Positions 1-7,212 of a DNA stretch of 64,000 nt are shown here, piece after piece; position 1 is the stretch's first letter; every line of letters starts with the position of its first letter. The notes under the pieces are model-generated. The model did not search any database and had not been told where the DNA came from. It saw only the letters and a list, made by a program, of their open reading frames with translations. Source of the stretch: Aestuariimicrobium sp. p3-SID1156 (GTDB lineage Bacteria; Actinomycetota; Actinomycetes; Propionibacteriales; Propionibacteriaceae); the NCBI RefSeq assembly GCF_025144225.1, contig NZ_JALXXB010000009.1:39945-103944 (forward strand), read 5' to 3'. Both the position numbers and the translations under genes were made by a program.

Positions 1-106
1 TGCGCTCGGCATCACCACGGGCGCCAGGGCTGGTGGTGCAGGCGGTGGCGAGTCGGTGGCCGCAGTCGTCACAGACGACGACCACGCCGCTCTGAGTGGT
101 GCTCAT
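1..106 (-). CDS. Small zinc-ribbon-like phage protein (3' end outside window)
   Basis: An ATG at 106 preceded by AAGGAGA opens a frame that runs off the left edge. The visible ~35 residues contain a CDDC pair followed by a histidine and another cysteine, a pattern typical of small metal-binding phage proteins. Its start overlaps the stop of the upstream gene (ATGA), so it belongs to the same operon. Function unknown. Confidence 0.55.
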   Translation of the reverse strand, partial: MSTTQSGVVVVCDDCGHRLATACTTSPGARGDAER

Positions 107-372
107 TCGGGATCTCCTTCATCGATGACGGGGCGGGCGGCGATGTTGCGCGCAACGGTCGCGTTCAGCGCGGCGACAGGCATGGCAGCGACGCCGAGGA
201 TCAGCGCGGTCCACAGCCAGCGCAGCTCGCCAGTCCACAGGGCTGCGACCAGCCCTACAGGCGGAGCGCCGAGCATCGTGGCAACCGTGGCGAACGCGAC
301 GCAGCCGGTGCGGCGCACGCCTCGATCACGCTGGGCGGCGGTAATGGGGGTATTCAGGTCGTTGGTGCTCAC
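103..372 (-). CDS. Small phage membrane protein
   Basis: An 89-residue product with a charged N-terminus (about 20 residues) and two hydrophobic segments at roughly residues 24-46 and 52-68, so probably a two-helix inner-membrane protein with both ends on the same side. Start and stop overlap the neighbouring genes by four bases on both sides, which supports it as a real member of the early operon. No family recognised. A holin is conceivable from topology alone, but the early-operon position argues against that. Confidence 0.6.
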   Translation of the reverse strand: MSTNDLNTPITAAQRDRGVRRTGCVAFATVATMLGAPPVGLVAALWTGELRWLWTALILGVAAMPVAALNATVARNIAARPVIDEGDPE

Positions 373-563
373 TGGGGATCTCCTTCGAGGGTTGTTTCGG
401 GTCGAATCCGGTCAGCCGCCACGCGCAGCAGCCGGGACAGGTGGGCAAGGGTGGGGCGCACCTCGCACACGGCGGCGAGCGCGTCCAGGGTCGAGGCCCG
501 CAACCCGCAGCCGGGGCAGGGCGAGGGGTCCGGGGTGGGGGACGGGGGGCGAGGGGTGCTCAT
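369..563 (-). CDS. Small zinc-finger-like phage protein
   Basis: A 64-residue product starting with a proline-rich stretch, then a CPGCG knuckle near residues 16-20 and a helical C-terminus. The ATG at 563 overlaps the upstream stop (ATGA), and its own stop overlaps the next start. A longer frame upstream exists, but the overlap pattern fixes this start. No function can be assigned. Confidence 0.6.
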   Translation of the reverse strand: MSTPRPPSPTPDPSPCPGCGLRASTLDALAAVCEVRPTLAHLSRLLRVAADRIRPETTLEGDPQ

Positions 564-931
564 GCCCAGCTCCCCTCGCCGGCGTAGTCGTCGGGATCGA
601 GCTGCCACAGCCACGTGCCGTCGTGGACGTGGTCGAGGCCGCAGCCCCGGCAGCGGTACGCGGTCAGCGACAGGCCTCCCGCGCCGAACGCGACGACGTT
701 GCCGGTGCCGCGCCGGATGCGGCTTGCGGTGTGACCCTCGCAGATCAGCGCCTCGACAGCCCCGCACGCCGGGCACGGCTCGCGGTGAGGCACGACGGAC
801 CCGGCGTCGTCGCTGATGCGGCAGAGGAACACCTGGTCGATGGTCCACTCGCCCCACGTGACGGGCAGGCCGTCCCACGCGGGCGGGAGGTCGTTGGGTC
901 GGGAGGCGACGGCATTGGTGAAGCGGCTCAT
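560..931 (-). CDS. Phage zinc-ribbon protein
   Basis: A 123-residue product. It carries two CxxC knuckles, CPAC near residue 42 and CRGC near residue 92, separated by about 50 residues, consistent with one zinc ribbon. The start was chosen at the ATG at 931 because it overlaps the upstream stop by four bases. Composition and spacing match the flanking phage genes. Family unknown; a nucleic-acid or protein adaptor role is only a guess. Confidence 0.65.
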   Translation of the reverse strand: MSRFTNAVASRPNDLPPAWDGLPVTWGEWTIDQVFLCRISDDAGSVVPHREPCPACGAVEALICEGHTASRIRRGTGNVVAFGAGGLSLTAYRCRGCGLDHVHDGTWLWQLDPDDYAGEGSWA

Positions 932-1326
932 GCCCGGCCCCTCTCTCGCCATTCGCTGTGGCTGACCCACTCGTGCGTGTCGCCGAGCTGGGCCAGTGCG
1001 TCGTGGCCGGCCCGGTCGCGGTTGCAGCCCCAGCACACAAGCCCGGAGCGTCGAGTGGGCGGCTGGGCGGTGGGCTTATCGCTGGGGGTGGGGGTGGTTG
1101 CCTCCCACCACGGACCGGCTTCGAGGACGCGAGTCGGGACGCGGGTGTCGGGGTCGCAGGCGATCCACGTCAATGCCACGGCCACGTCGCGGGCTGGCAT
1201 GTCTCGCAGCGGGAGACCCGAGCGGGTGACCTGCTGCCCGATGAAGGTTCGCAGGCTGTCGGCGCGCCAGTCGGGGCGGAGCGCGTGGGTGGCGAGGGCG
1301 AGGCGGTCGATCTGGTTCTGGTCCAT
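928..1326 (-). CDS. Phage hypothetical protein
   Basis: A 132-residue product with a helical N-terminal half, a proline/threonine-rich linker near residues 78-92, and a CWGCN knuckle near residue 100 followed by histidines, hinting at a C-terminal metal site. The ATG at 1326 is preferred; a TTG two codons upstream would also be in frame. It follows the 71-codon frame by a few bases and overlaps the next gene by four. No family recognised. Confidence 0.6.
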   Translation of the reverse strand: MDQNQIDRLALATHALRPDWRADSLRTFIGQQVTRSGLPLRDMPARDVAVALTWIACDPDTRVPTRVLEAGPWWEATTPTPSDKPTAQPPTRRSGLVCWGCNRDRAGHDALAQLGDTHEWVSHSEWRERGRA

Positions 1327-1328
1327 CG

Positions 1329-1544
1329 TCAAGCCCCAATCCCCAAACCGGCGACCACGGACCGACCTGCGCTCGCCCGCTCGCCCGCGTTACAGAACTT
1401 GGGATTTAGGACCAAGTCTTTGGGGGAATCAGAAACAAGCCAGAAACGAACGGGTCGGGTCGGGTCGGGTCGGGACCAAAGACGTACAGCATTCGTCATG
1501 CCGTTCGTTACGCGGCGTGTTACGGCATTACATGGAGCGTTCAT
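1329..1544 (-). CDS. RPDPTRP-type tail ORF; small gene or shifted C-terminus of the replication gene
   Basis: A 71-residue frame whose ATG overlaps the stop of the 1541-1891 gene (ATGA). It begins with a valine/threonine-rich stretch (NAVTRRVTNGMTNAV) followed by RPDPTRP. From family memory, actinophage replication-type proteins often end in just such tails, so this may be the displaced C-terminus of the upstream gene after a frameshift rather than an independent protein. The RPDPTRP codons are what create the GGGTC repeat on the opposite strand. Confidence 0.45.
   Translation of the reverse strand: MNAPCNAVTRRVTNGMTNAVRLWSRPDPTRPVRFWLVSDSPKDLVLNPKFCNAGERASAGRSVVAGLGIGA
1452..1474 (+). repeat. 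Five-copy GGGTC-type tandem repeat, potential G-quadruplex
   Basis: Five GGG tracts at 1452, 1457, 1462, 1467 and 1472 are separated by identical TC loops. Four tracts with two-base loops suffice for an intramolecular G-quadruplex on the plus strand, which is the template strand for the leftward operon. The repeat lies inside a coding frame (RPDPTRP), so the coding constraint may be the simpler explanation. Confidence 0.6.
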
Positions 1545-1891
1545 CGTCCGTTCCTCGCTCTCCAGTTGGCGATGCGTTCGGCTTCTCTGGCTCGCTTGGT
1601 CTCCCAGTAGTCGCGGGTCTTGTTCCACTTCTCGAAGTTGCGGATCAGGTAGCCGTCCGCAGCCGCTTGGAAGATGGGGCCGTTCGGGTTGCCGTTGTTC
1701 GCGGTCAACTCGTCCAGCTGCGACTTCTTGAAATTGGGCACCAGGCGACGCAGGCGGTTGTCGGCGATATGTCCGTCCGTCAGTTCGGCTTGGCAGTAGC
1801 AGATGGCCGAGAACCACAGCCGGAATGCCCCGTCCGAGAGGGCGTCGATCTCGGGGTCGTTGGGGGTCTGGTCGTCAAACTTCACCCACAC
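1541..1891 (-). CDS. Phage replication-associated protein, N-terminal part
   Basis: A 116-residue product starting MWVKFDDQTPNDPEI. The pattern (aromatic start, DGAFRLWFSAICYC helix, then NRLRRL and a basic C-terminus ending in WRARNGR) resembles the N-terminal winged-helix part of phage replisome-organizer proteins. Such proteins are usually longer. The missing part may be the adjacent frame at 1329-1544, offset by one reading frame. It overlaps the HNH gene upstream by a few bases. Confidence 0.55.
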   Translation of the reverse strand: MWVKFDDQTPNDPEIDALSDGAFRLWFSAICYCQAELTDGHIADNRLRRLVPNFKKSQLDELTANNGNPNGPIFQAAADGYLIRNFEKWNKTRDYWETKRAREAERIANWRARNGR

Positions 1892-2661
1892 GGCAGCGGC
1901 TCCTTCGCACGGAGCTGGGGCAGCACTCTGTCGCGCACTTCTTCGACCTGCTGGAACAGCGTCGAATAGCTGTCACCATCGACGTGGTGGGCGAGCAGTA
2001 CGTCATAGACGGTCGGGTGCGCGTACCCCTCGCGTCGGCCCGCTTCCCGGCCCAGCTTGTGGCCCTGCTGGTAGTACTCCTGCAGCATTTCGTCCAACGT
2101 GCTGTCGTCCAGCCACGAGCCCTCCAGCGAGAACTTCTCCTCGATGGCGTAGTTCGTCTCGCGAGCCTGGTTCCAAACGACGCCAGCCATGTAGCGGAAG
2201 CGGTCGATGTTGTGCCACTCATCCCGCTTGTCGGTGGCGATGCGCACGGCGTCCAGCACGACTTCCTCGGGGATTCCGAGGTCGTACCAGTTGGCGATGC
2301 TGGTTCGCCAACCCTCGGGCTTGGGGAAGTGGATCTGCTCACCGATGCCGTCGATGTAGGCGTTCCGCTCGCGGATGGCGGCAGCACGGACGGCCCATGC
2401 CTGCTTGGCGAGTTCGTAGAAGCGCAGGGTCTCGTCGGAGACGGCCTGCACCACCTTGTCGTCGGGCTTGGTGGACGCCTTGCCGACGTTGCAGTCGTAG
2501 CAAGCGGCGATCAGGTTGTCGGGGGCGTCGGTGCCGCCCAGGGGCACGGGGACAACGTGGTCGATTGTGATCTTGACGTCGGGCGCCATCTGCCCGCAGT
2601 AGCGGCAAGTGTGGTCATCTCGCCTCAGTACCTCGAAACGGGTACGCTTGGACACAGCCAT
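1882..2661 (-). CDS. HNH endonuclease-domain phage protein
   Basis: A 259-residue product. Residues ~8-60 form an HNH nuclease: a CRYCG knuckle, the IDHVVP motif with the catalytic histidine, then DNLIAACYDCNVGK with the second zinc knuckle and the asparagine. The remaining ~200 residues are an unassigned helical region. An ATG two codons upstream is possible; the ATG at 2661 sits better behind AGGGAG. In this early operon it could act in DNA processing or as an HNH-bearing replication accessory rather than as the packaging HNH, which normally lies next to terminase genes. Confidence 0.8.
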   Translation of the reverse strand: MAVSKRTRFEVLRRDDHTCRYCGQMAPDVKITIDHVVPVPLGGTDAPDNLIAACYDCNVGKASTKPDDKVVQAVSDETLRFYELAKQAWAVRAAAIRERNAYIDGIGEQIHFPKPEGWRTSIANWYDLGIPEEVVLDAVRIATDKRDEWHNIDRFRYMAGVVWNQARETNYAIEEKFSLEGSWLDDSTLDEMLQEYYQQGHKLGREAGRREGYAHPTVYDVLLAHHVDGDSYSTLFQQVEEVRDRVLPQLRAKEPLPCG

Positions 2662-2858
2662 CATGACTCCCTTACAGTCGTGGCGGTTAGGGCGCGGTTA
2701 CCAGCCGCGCCCGTCTTTTGTTGTGCTCCAAGCATACCATTTCCGCTAGCCACGTCGTCGTCTTGTGGGAGTGGGTCTTGGTTGGGGCAGTCCTGCCCCG
2801 GATGTTCAACCCCGCAGCCGGGGCAGGTCTGGTCGGGGAACCAATCGGTCCAGCTCAT
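2661..2858 (-). CDS. Small phage zinc-knuckle protein
   Basis: A 65-residue product beginning MSWTDWFPDQTCPGCG, with CPGCG at residues 12-16 and a further cysteine near residue 24. The start overlaps the upstream stop by four bases and the stop overlaps the HNH start. The low-complexity C-terminus suggests that only the first half folds. No function assigned. Confidence 0.55.
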   Translation of the reverse strand: MSWTDWFPDQTCPGCGVEHPGQDCPNQDPLPQDDDVASGNGMLGAQQKTGAAGNRALTATTVRES

Positions 2859-3046
2859 GACGCTGCCCATTTCTGATCGCGGAACAGGTTGCCGAGGTAG
2901 AACGGCAGGCGTCGCAGCAGCGTCCCGTCCCAGCCGTAGTCGCGCGCCGCGTCGCAGGCGCGGGTGTAGGCGCGTGCGGCGGTGTTGCGGTAGGACATGT
3001 AGCCGCCAGGCAGCAGTCCCGCGGCCGTGTCGCGGTTGGCCTGCAT
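2855..3046 (-). CDS. Small phage protein
   Basis: A 63-residue product starting MQANRDTAAG, preceded by GGAGG, with its ATG embedded in a TGATG overlap with the upstream frame. It contains a helical tyrosine/arginine-rich core. The same frame stays open upstream to 3328, so it could alternatively be the last third of the damaged gene there. No family recognised. Confidence 0.45.
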   Translation of the reverse strand: MQANRDTAAGLLPGGYMSYRNTAARAYTRACDAARDYGWDGTLLRRLPFYLGNLFRDQKWAAS

Positions 3047-3347
3047 CACCTCCACCACCACATCGGGTCGTCGCTGGTGATGCCGTGTGCCTCGATGACT
3101 GCCTGAGGCGCCGATCCACCGCAACGCACTTGACAGCTTCGGCGCGAACTGGTACGACAACCCCGACCATCGCGCCCATCGCCGTCGCCGCCTACGAGGT
3201 CGGTCTCGGGCAGGTCGGTCTCGAACAGTGCGGGCTGGCTCTTCGTTGGGGGTCTTGCCGAAAGCGCAGGGGCTTCCTGGTGTCGGCGTCGATGACACAC
3301 CAGCCGGACTCCGTGTTGCCGGGGTCAATGGCGAGCACGCTGCTCAT
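3047..3347 (-). pseudogene. RuvC-like resolvase remnant with multiple frame changes
   Basis: The ATG at 3347 overlaps the bet stop and opens with MSSVLAIDPGNTESGWCVID, which matches the first catalytic motif of RuvC-like Holliday-junction resolvases (D in IDPG). The frame stops at 3192 after 51 codons. Further plausible pieces appear in the other two frames: FGKTPNEE in one, and LFETDLPETDLV, ending at 3046, in another. A phage RuvC is normally about 150 residues in one frame. I read this as a gene broken by at least two indels; sequence error is an alternative. Confidence 0.5.
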
Positions 3348-4171
3348 GCCTCGGTCTCCAGGTCGGGTTCGTCGTCGCGGAGGGCCTTCACCCGTTCGGC
3401 GATGAGCTCGCGCACATCCTCGGGGGCGTCATGCCACAACGCGCGCAGCGCGTCCACGTCGGCAGCAGCTTCCACCTCAGCCACCCAGTCGCGCTCGGCC
3501 TCGGGAATGGCGTCGTCCTCGGGGACCATATCGGCCAGGGACGCAGGCGCGGTCTGCGGCGGAGCGACCGACTCGGCGGCGTCGTTGCTGCGACCCATCT
3601 CGTCGGAGGTGTAGAGCCCGGACAAGTCCTGCGGGAATGCCTTGCGCCACGCGAGCGCTTCGGCGCACTTGGCGATCATGAGCGCGCCCTTCTCGGCCCA
3701 CATCTGCGTCAGGTTGCCGTCACGCTTTGTCTGCGCGTACTCGCGGAACAGGGCCACAGCAGGGAATCTGCCGCCGTTGCGGATGATCGCCACGCGGGCA
3801 GCGGCGGGCGCCTCGTTCGACAGCCACACGTCGCGCCAGACACCGTCCTGCCCGCACCACTCGGTGTCGGTGATCTCCAGGGTTTCCCCGCGTGCGTCGG
3901 CGGCGCGGCGGCCCACGAGGCGGAAGCCGTCGATGCCGGTCTGGATGGTCTGCTTGGTGCCGTTCTTTGACCAGCGGCCCACCATGTAGATCTGGCGGGC
4001 GAACGGGTCAAGCCCGGTTCGCTGGGCGTGATGGAAGAACACGGCGAGGTCGGCGTTGCTGGCGTCCTCGACGCCGAGCTGGCGCAGCGCGGCCAACTGC
4101 TTGTCGGTGAAGAAGTCCTGCTCGTCGGTGATGGCGAGAGCCGATCCGGCGTGCTTCTCGATTGCGTTCAT
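3344..4171 (-). CDS. bet: Bet/RecT-family single-strand annealing recombinase
   Basis: A 275-residue product. The region from about residue 25 to 190 matches the Bet/RecT family: FFHHAQRTGLDPFARQIY, then the QTGIDGFRLVGRR core, WCGQDGVWRDVW, and the MWAEKGALMIAKCAEALAWRKAFP helix followed by LYTSDEM. The acidic C-terminal ~70 residues are probably disordered. Such proteins anneal complementary single strands made by a partner exonuclease, and that partner is the gene immediately upstream (four-base overlap). The start at 4171 has a good purine-rich site (GGAGAGGC); the longer upstream frame is low-complexity read-through. Confidence 0.9.
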   Translation of the reverse strand: MNAIEKHAGSALAITDEQDFFTDKQLAALRQLGVEDASNADLAVFFHHAQRTGLDPFARQIYMVGRWSKNGTKQTIQTGIDGFRLVGRRAADARGETLEITDTEWCGQDGVWRDVWLSNEAPAAARVAIIRNGGRFPAVALFREYAQTKRDGNLTQMWAEKGALMIAKCAEALAWRKAFPQDLSGLYTSDEMGRSNDAAESVAPPQTAPASLADMVPEDDAIPEAERDWVAEVEAAADVDALRALWHDAPEDVRELIAERVKALRDDEPDLETEA

Positions 4172-4791
4172 TTGCCTCTCCTGATGATGTCTAGTTCTGC
4201 GAGGAATGCCTCGGCTTTGCGGCGCATGAAGTCGAACAGCCGCTGCTGGAAGGGGATGGTGTAGGTGGCGAAGGCGAGGTCGGGTCTGCCGTTGGTGGCG
4301 CCGTGGAGGACGCCGAGGTGGGCTGTGGTGGCGCCGGTGATGCCCATTCCCCACACGACTTGGGCTTGGAAGGCGAGGGGGGCGAGGTCGGTTCCGGCCC
4401 GCCCCCAGCTGCGTTCCTTGCAGCGGTCGGAGGTGGTTTTGGCTTCCAGCAGCACCAGCCCGTCGTCGGTTTGGCAGAGTCCGTCCGGGTTGACCAGCAG
4501 GCGGTCGTCGTCGTCGTGGACCCAGGTGGCGGCGCTGGCGGTGGGGTCGAGGTGGAGGTTGTGGCGTTCCTCCAGCCAGCGCAGGATCACGGGTTCCAGG
4601 AGGTTCCCTCGCCGCATGTCGGGTGTTTCGTCGGTGGCGCGGCCGGACAGCTTGTCGGCCATGAGCGAGTCGCGGGTGACGGTGGCGTAGTGGGACCAGC
4701 CGCAGATGGGGCCGATTTCGGAGCCACCTACACGCCAGCGTCTGGCCTCATGCCAGCCGGGGGTGTTGGGGGTGAACGTGTCGAGGATCAC
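4168..4791 (-). CDS. YqaJ/lambda-Exo-like recombination exonuclease
   Basis: A 207-residue product with the conserved YqaJ-type nuclease pattern: GGSEIG near residue 22, RRGNLLEP with the metal-binding glutamate near residue 66, NPDGL near residue 100, and LEAKTT near residue 114 (the E-x-K of the PD-(D/E)XK fold), then a glutamine-rich QAQVVWGM helix. It should resect double-stranded ends to give 3' single strands for the Bet protein encoded next, a classic two-gene recombination pair. Length is normal for the family. Confidence 0.88.
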   Translation of the reverse strand: MILDTFTPNTPGWHEARRWRVGGSEIGPICGWSHYATVTRDSLMADKLSGRATDETPDMRRGNLLEPVILRWLEERHNLHLDPTASAATWVHDDDDRLLVNPDGLCQTDDGLVLLEAKTTSDRCKERSWGRAGTDLAPLAFQAQVVWGMGITGATTAHLGVLHGATNGRPDLAFATYTIPFQQRLFDFMRRKAEAFLAELDIIRRGK

Positions 4792-5000
4792 CGCCCTTCA
4801 CCTCCGCAGGCGGGGCAGTCCTCGGTGGGTTCGGGGCAGTCCCACGCCCCGTAGCGGTGGTGGCGGACGGCGCCTGTGCCGGAGCATTCGGGGCACTCGA
4901 TGGTGGCGGGGTCGAGTAGGCCGCGCCCCCGGCACCAGGTGCATTCGCCGTTGGTGGTGGGGTCGATGCCGTGGCCTTCGCAGTACCAGCACTCGATCAT
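4788..5000 (-). CDS. Small DnaJ-type zinc-finger protein
   Basis: A 70-residue protein built from CxxC repeats (CWYC.. type spacing: CWYCEGHG, CTWCRGRG, CPECSGTG, CPACGGEG), the CxxCxGxG pattern of the DnaJ cysteine-rich domain. Four repeats could hold two zinc ions. Phages commonly encode such mini-proteins, possibly as protein or RNA adaptors. Stop and start overlap both neighbours. Confidence 0.72.
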   Translation of the reverse strand: MIECWYCEGHGIDPTTNGECTWCRGRGLLDPATIECPECSGTGAVRHHRYGAWDCPEPTEDCPACGGEGR

Positions 5001-5083
5001 GACCAGTCCCCCAGCCAGTCCACGAGCACGGCGAGTGTTGCGACGACGAACGCGAGCATGACCAGCCCGTTGACGGCGCCCAT
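4997..5083 (-). CDS. 28-residue single-helix membrane protein
   Basis: A very short frame: MGAVNGLVMLAFVVATLAVL then a short charged tail. It is one hydrophobic helix. Its ATG overlaps the upstream stop as TGATG and its stop overlaps the next start as ATGA, so translational coupling on both sides supports it although it is too short for most gene callers. Confidence 0.5.
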   Translation of the reverse strand: MGAVNGLVMLAFVVATLAVLVDWLGDWS

Positions 5084-5697
5084 CACAGGACCGCCTTGCC
5101 GTCGCGGTCCACGATGAGGCGTGCGTCCATGTCGGCCAGCTCGTCGGTGGTGGCCTCGTCCCGCTCACCCCACAAACGCCAACGAACGGCAGCACCGCCG
5201 CCGACGAGGGCGACTTGCCAGACGCGCCCGTCGTCGGTGGTGACGAGTCGCCTGTCGATGGTCGAGCAGTCCTGTGCCCACTTCGGCACCTCGGGCGTCT
5301 CGGGCAGCCAAACGGTGATGGAGGTGGTGGGCTCGTGCCTGATCCAACCCTCGGCGTAGAAGGATGCGAACGTCTCGTTGTCCTCGATGACGCCGTCCCG
5401 GGTGTGCGTGGTGCCACCCGCGCTGGTGGCCACCTGAGCCCGTCGTCCCGGCTTCCACGCTTCGCGGATCGCGGTCTGGTCCTCGCCCTTGCGCCATGTG
5501 ACGGTGCGCGGCTCGGGTGTGGTGGCGGGGTGCAGTTCGACCGGCTGGGGGTTGAGGGACGCCAGTCCCTCGGGGGTCCTTATTTCGCCGGGGAAAGCGC
5601 CGCAGCGGTACCGGCCGTCGGGCTGGCGCAGCCAGATGAACCCACTTCTGGTCTCGATGACGGGTGCGCCGTCCCACTCGAGGGTCTTGTCAGTCAT
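5083..5697 (-). CDS. Phage protein of unknown function
   Basis: A 204-residue soluble protein with many tryptophans and beta-rich predicted segments. Residues ~1-45 (FIWLRQPDGRYRCGAFPGEI) and ~165-204 (RLVTTDDGRVWQVALV) look like separate beta units, with a linker of proline/threonine in between. No catalytic motif recognised. The start follows AAAGGACC. It sits between small operon members, so an early function is likely. Confidence 0.6.
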   Translation of the reverse strand: MTDKTLEWDGAPVIETRSGFIWLRQPDGRYRCGAFPGEIRTPEGLASLNPQPVELHPATTPEPRTVTWRKGEDQTAIREAWKPGRRAQVATSAGGTTHTRDGVIEDNETFASFYAEGWIRHEPTTSITVWLPETPEVPKWAQDCSTIDRRLVTTDDGRVWQVALVGGGAAVRWRLWGERDEATTDELADMDARLIVDRDGKAVL

Positions 5698-5803
5698 GGT
5701 CTGGTCCTTTCGGGAAGTTGCGGAGGCATTCAGCGACGAACACGGCGGCGATGGTGAGGAGGGATGCGGCGGTGAGGGCGACCCAGAACAGGATTTGGAG
5801 CAT
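5690..5803 (-). CDS. 37-residue membrane mini-protein
   Basis: MLQILFWVALTAASLLTIAAVFVAE-type single transmembrane helix of about 24 residues followed by a short basic tail (the first 20 residues already show the hydrophobic run). The ATG at 5803 is fused to the upstream stop (TGATG) and its own end overlaps the next gene by eight bases. Together with the 4997-5083 gene, this makes two one-helix proteins in the same operon. Confidence 0.5.
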   Translation of the reverse strand: MLQILFWVALTAASLLTIAAVFVAECLRNFPKGPDHD

Positions 5804-6105
5804 CAGTCGCACCCCTGCCGGTCATGCCAGGCGTCCTCGGCGTCGTCGGCGGCGAGGGTCTCACGCTTCACAGCGCGGATGTCGGCGATGTCGTCGGCGG
5901 TCATGGGGACAGCGCTGGCGGCGATCAGGTCGGATAGGCCGGTCGGGTTCGCCTTGCGTGCCGACAGCAGCGCACGACGCGCAGGGTCGGACAGGCCAGC
6001 GCCCTGCTGCACCAGGCCGTAGGTTTCGCCCATCACGTCAACGCGAACGGCGATGTCGGCCAGTTCGGTGAGCGCACGGGACAGCTGCTCAGTGGTGTAG
6101 TTCAC
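5803..6105 (-). CDS. Phage hypothetical protein
   Basis: A 100-residue, mainly helical, acidic protein with no cysteine cluster or membrane segment. The stop overlaps the start of the next mini-protein. A helix near residues 62-84 (SAVPMTADDIADIRAVKRE) resembles a helical bundle unit rather than a DNA-binding motif. The start follows AGGAGCTTCCCGTG. No family recognised. Confidence 0.6.
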   Translation of the reverse strand: MNYTTEQLSRALTELADIAVRVDVMGETYGLVQQGAGLSDPARRALLSARKANPTGLSDLIAASAVPMTADDIADIRAVKRETLAADDAEDAWHDRQGCD

Positions 6106-6114
6106 GGGAAGCTC

Positions 6115-6306
6115 CTAGGAGGCTCTGGACTGGTTAATGAGGTCGGCGCGCCAGCGGAGGAACTCGGCCTCGGTGACGCGGACCTGGGTGCCGAGGCGGA
6201 AGGCGTCGAGGTCGCCTCGGTTGATCGCCTTGCGGACGAAGTCGCGGCTCACGTCGAGGCGCTGGGCGATCGTGGCGATGGACAGCAGGTCGTCGTCGCG
6301 GGTCAT
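6115..6306 (-). CDS. Excisionase-like helix-turn-helix protein
   Basis: A 63-residue product. ISxATIAQRLDVSRDFVRKAI is a MerR/excisionase-type helix-turn-helix, followed by the beta-wing FRLGTQVRVTEAEFLRW characteristic of the HTH_17/Xis family. The ATG at 6306 sits behind AAGGGAG; a longer start at 6333 lacks such a site. It may act as recombination directionality factor for the integrase at 9,968-11,140, or as an early regulator. Confidence 0.8.
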   Translation of the reverse strand: MTRDDDLLSIATIAQRLDVSRDFVRKAINRGDLDAFRLGTQVRVTEAEFLRWRADLINQSRAS

Positions 6307-6371
6307 GCGATCTCCCTTGGGGTGATGCGGCACTCGTCCGCGCGGGTCAGCAGTTCGGTAGGTTCGGTCAT
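6303..6371 (-). CDS. 22-residue leader-like ORF
   Basis: MTEPTELLTRADECRITPRE-type frame, overlapping the upstream stop (ATGA) and ending across the excisionase start (ATGA). Its position suggests translational coupling between the 6368-7210 gene and the excisionase gene. It could be a coupling peptide only. Confidence 0.4.
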   Translation of the reverse strand: MTEPTELLTRADECRITPREIA

Positions 6372-7210
6372 TCCTGCACCCCGTTTCGGGCCGGATCGAT
6401 GAGCTCGACCCGCTTGGTCGGAACCCCGAAGGACTTGACGCCCTTGCCTGCGACCCACAGGTTCCAGGTCTTGTGGAGGTAGTCCACGAACAGCGAACGC
6501 TGGTTGTCGTTCATCGTCCGCGCGATGCCCTGCTTGGCGATGTAGTTCCGCGCGACGAGGATCGGGGAGGTCTCCGACAGGTCAGCTCCGGTGCGAAGCT
6601 TGTCGAAGAACTCGTTGGCGAGGTCGAGATCGATGCGCGCCATGTGGAAGTAGGCGGCGCTGTATGCGGCAGACGATCCCCGGATAATCTGGGCCACACT
6701 GCGACCGACGACGCCGGCAGCATGCAACTCGGCGAAGTTGCTTTCCGCGAACTCGCGCACCTGCGGCTTGGACGGATTGGAGATGCCCAGGTAGACCAGC
6801 TCCATGCGCGCTGCTGCAGCCACGGCGTGCGACAGCGAATGGCCGGAGATCTGCAGCTGCCCGGCGACAGAGCGAGGCTTGCCGATGTCCATGAAGTTCT
6901 GGGCACTACGCCCCACGCCGCCAACGACGAGCCAGTCGATGGTTGCCCCTGCTCGCACCTGAGCCGACAGGCGATGCTGCCCGTCGTCCAGATGCCCGGA
7001 GGCATTGAAGATGATCGGCTGTCCAGTAAAGGTCCACAGGCCAGTGGACATATCGTTCGCATAGCGTTCGACGGCGGCCTTGTCCAGGTTGCGGTTGTTG
7101 ACCGTGCGCGAGAGCCACTCGGCCGCCAGTTCCGGCGAGGTGGTGATGATTCGCGCCTCGATGCTGCTGTCGGGGCGGCCTGCGAGCTGGGGGATAGTAG
7201 ACTGGTTCAT
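6368..7210 (-). CDS. DGQHR/ParB-like phage protein
   Basis: A 280-residue product. Residues ~15-110 carry the NRNLDKAAVERYANDM motif and then LDDGQHRLSAQVRAG, the DGQHR box of a ParB/sulfiredoxin-like fold seen in phage and DNA-modification-related proteins. The rest is helical. ParB-like folds of this type bind nucleotides or DNA; the DGQHR subgroup has no settled function. It follows another ParB-like gene, so the two may work together. Normal length for such phage proteins. Confidence 0.7.
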   Translation of the reverse strand: MNQSTIPQLAGRPDSSIEARIITTSPELAAEWLSRTVNNRNLDKAAVERYANDMSTGLWTFTGQPIIFNASGHLDDGQHRLSAQVRAGATIDWLVVGGVGRSAQNFMDIGKPRSVAGQLQISGHSLSHAVAAAARMELVYLGISNPSKPQVREFAESNFAELHAAGVVGRSVAQIIRGSSAAYSAAYFHMARIDLDLANEFFDKLRTGADLSETSPILVARNYIAKQGIARTMNDNQRSLFVDYLHKTWNLWVAGKGVKSFGVPTKRVELIDPARNGVQE

Positions 7211-7212
7211 GG

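Noticed and set aside
1480..1540. Inverted ATGCCG/CGGCAT elements as phage terminator or origin
   Set aside because: Arms are short, the spacing is irregular, and the sequence lies within a plausible coding frame.
56..1969. A 637-codon rightward open frame at the left edge
   Set aside because: It is antisense to a chain of small overlapping phage genes with consistent ATGA junctions; its translation is low-complexity Arg/Gly/Val.
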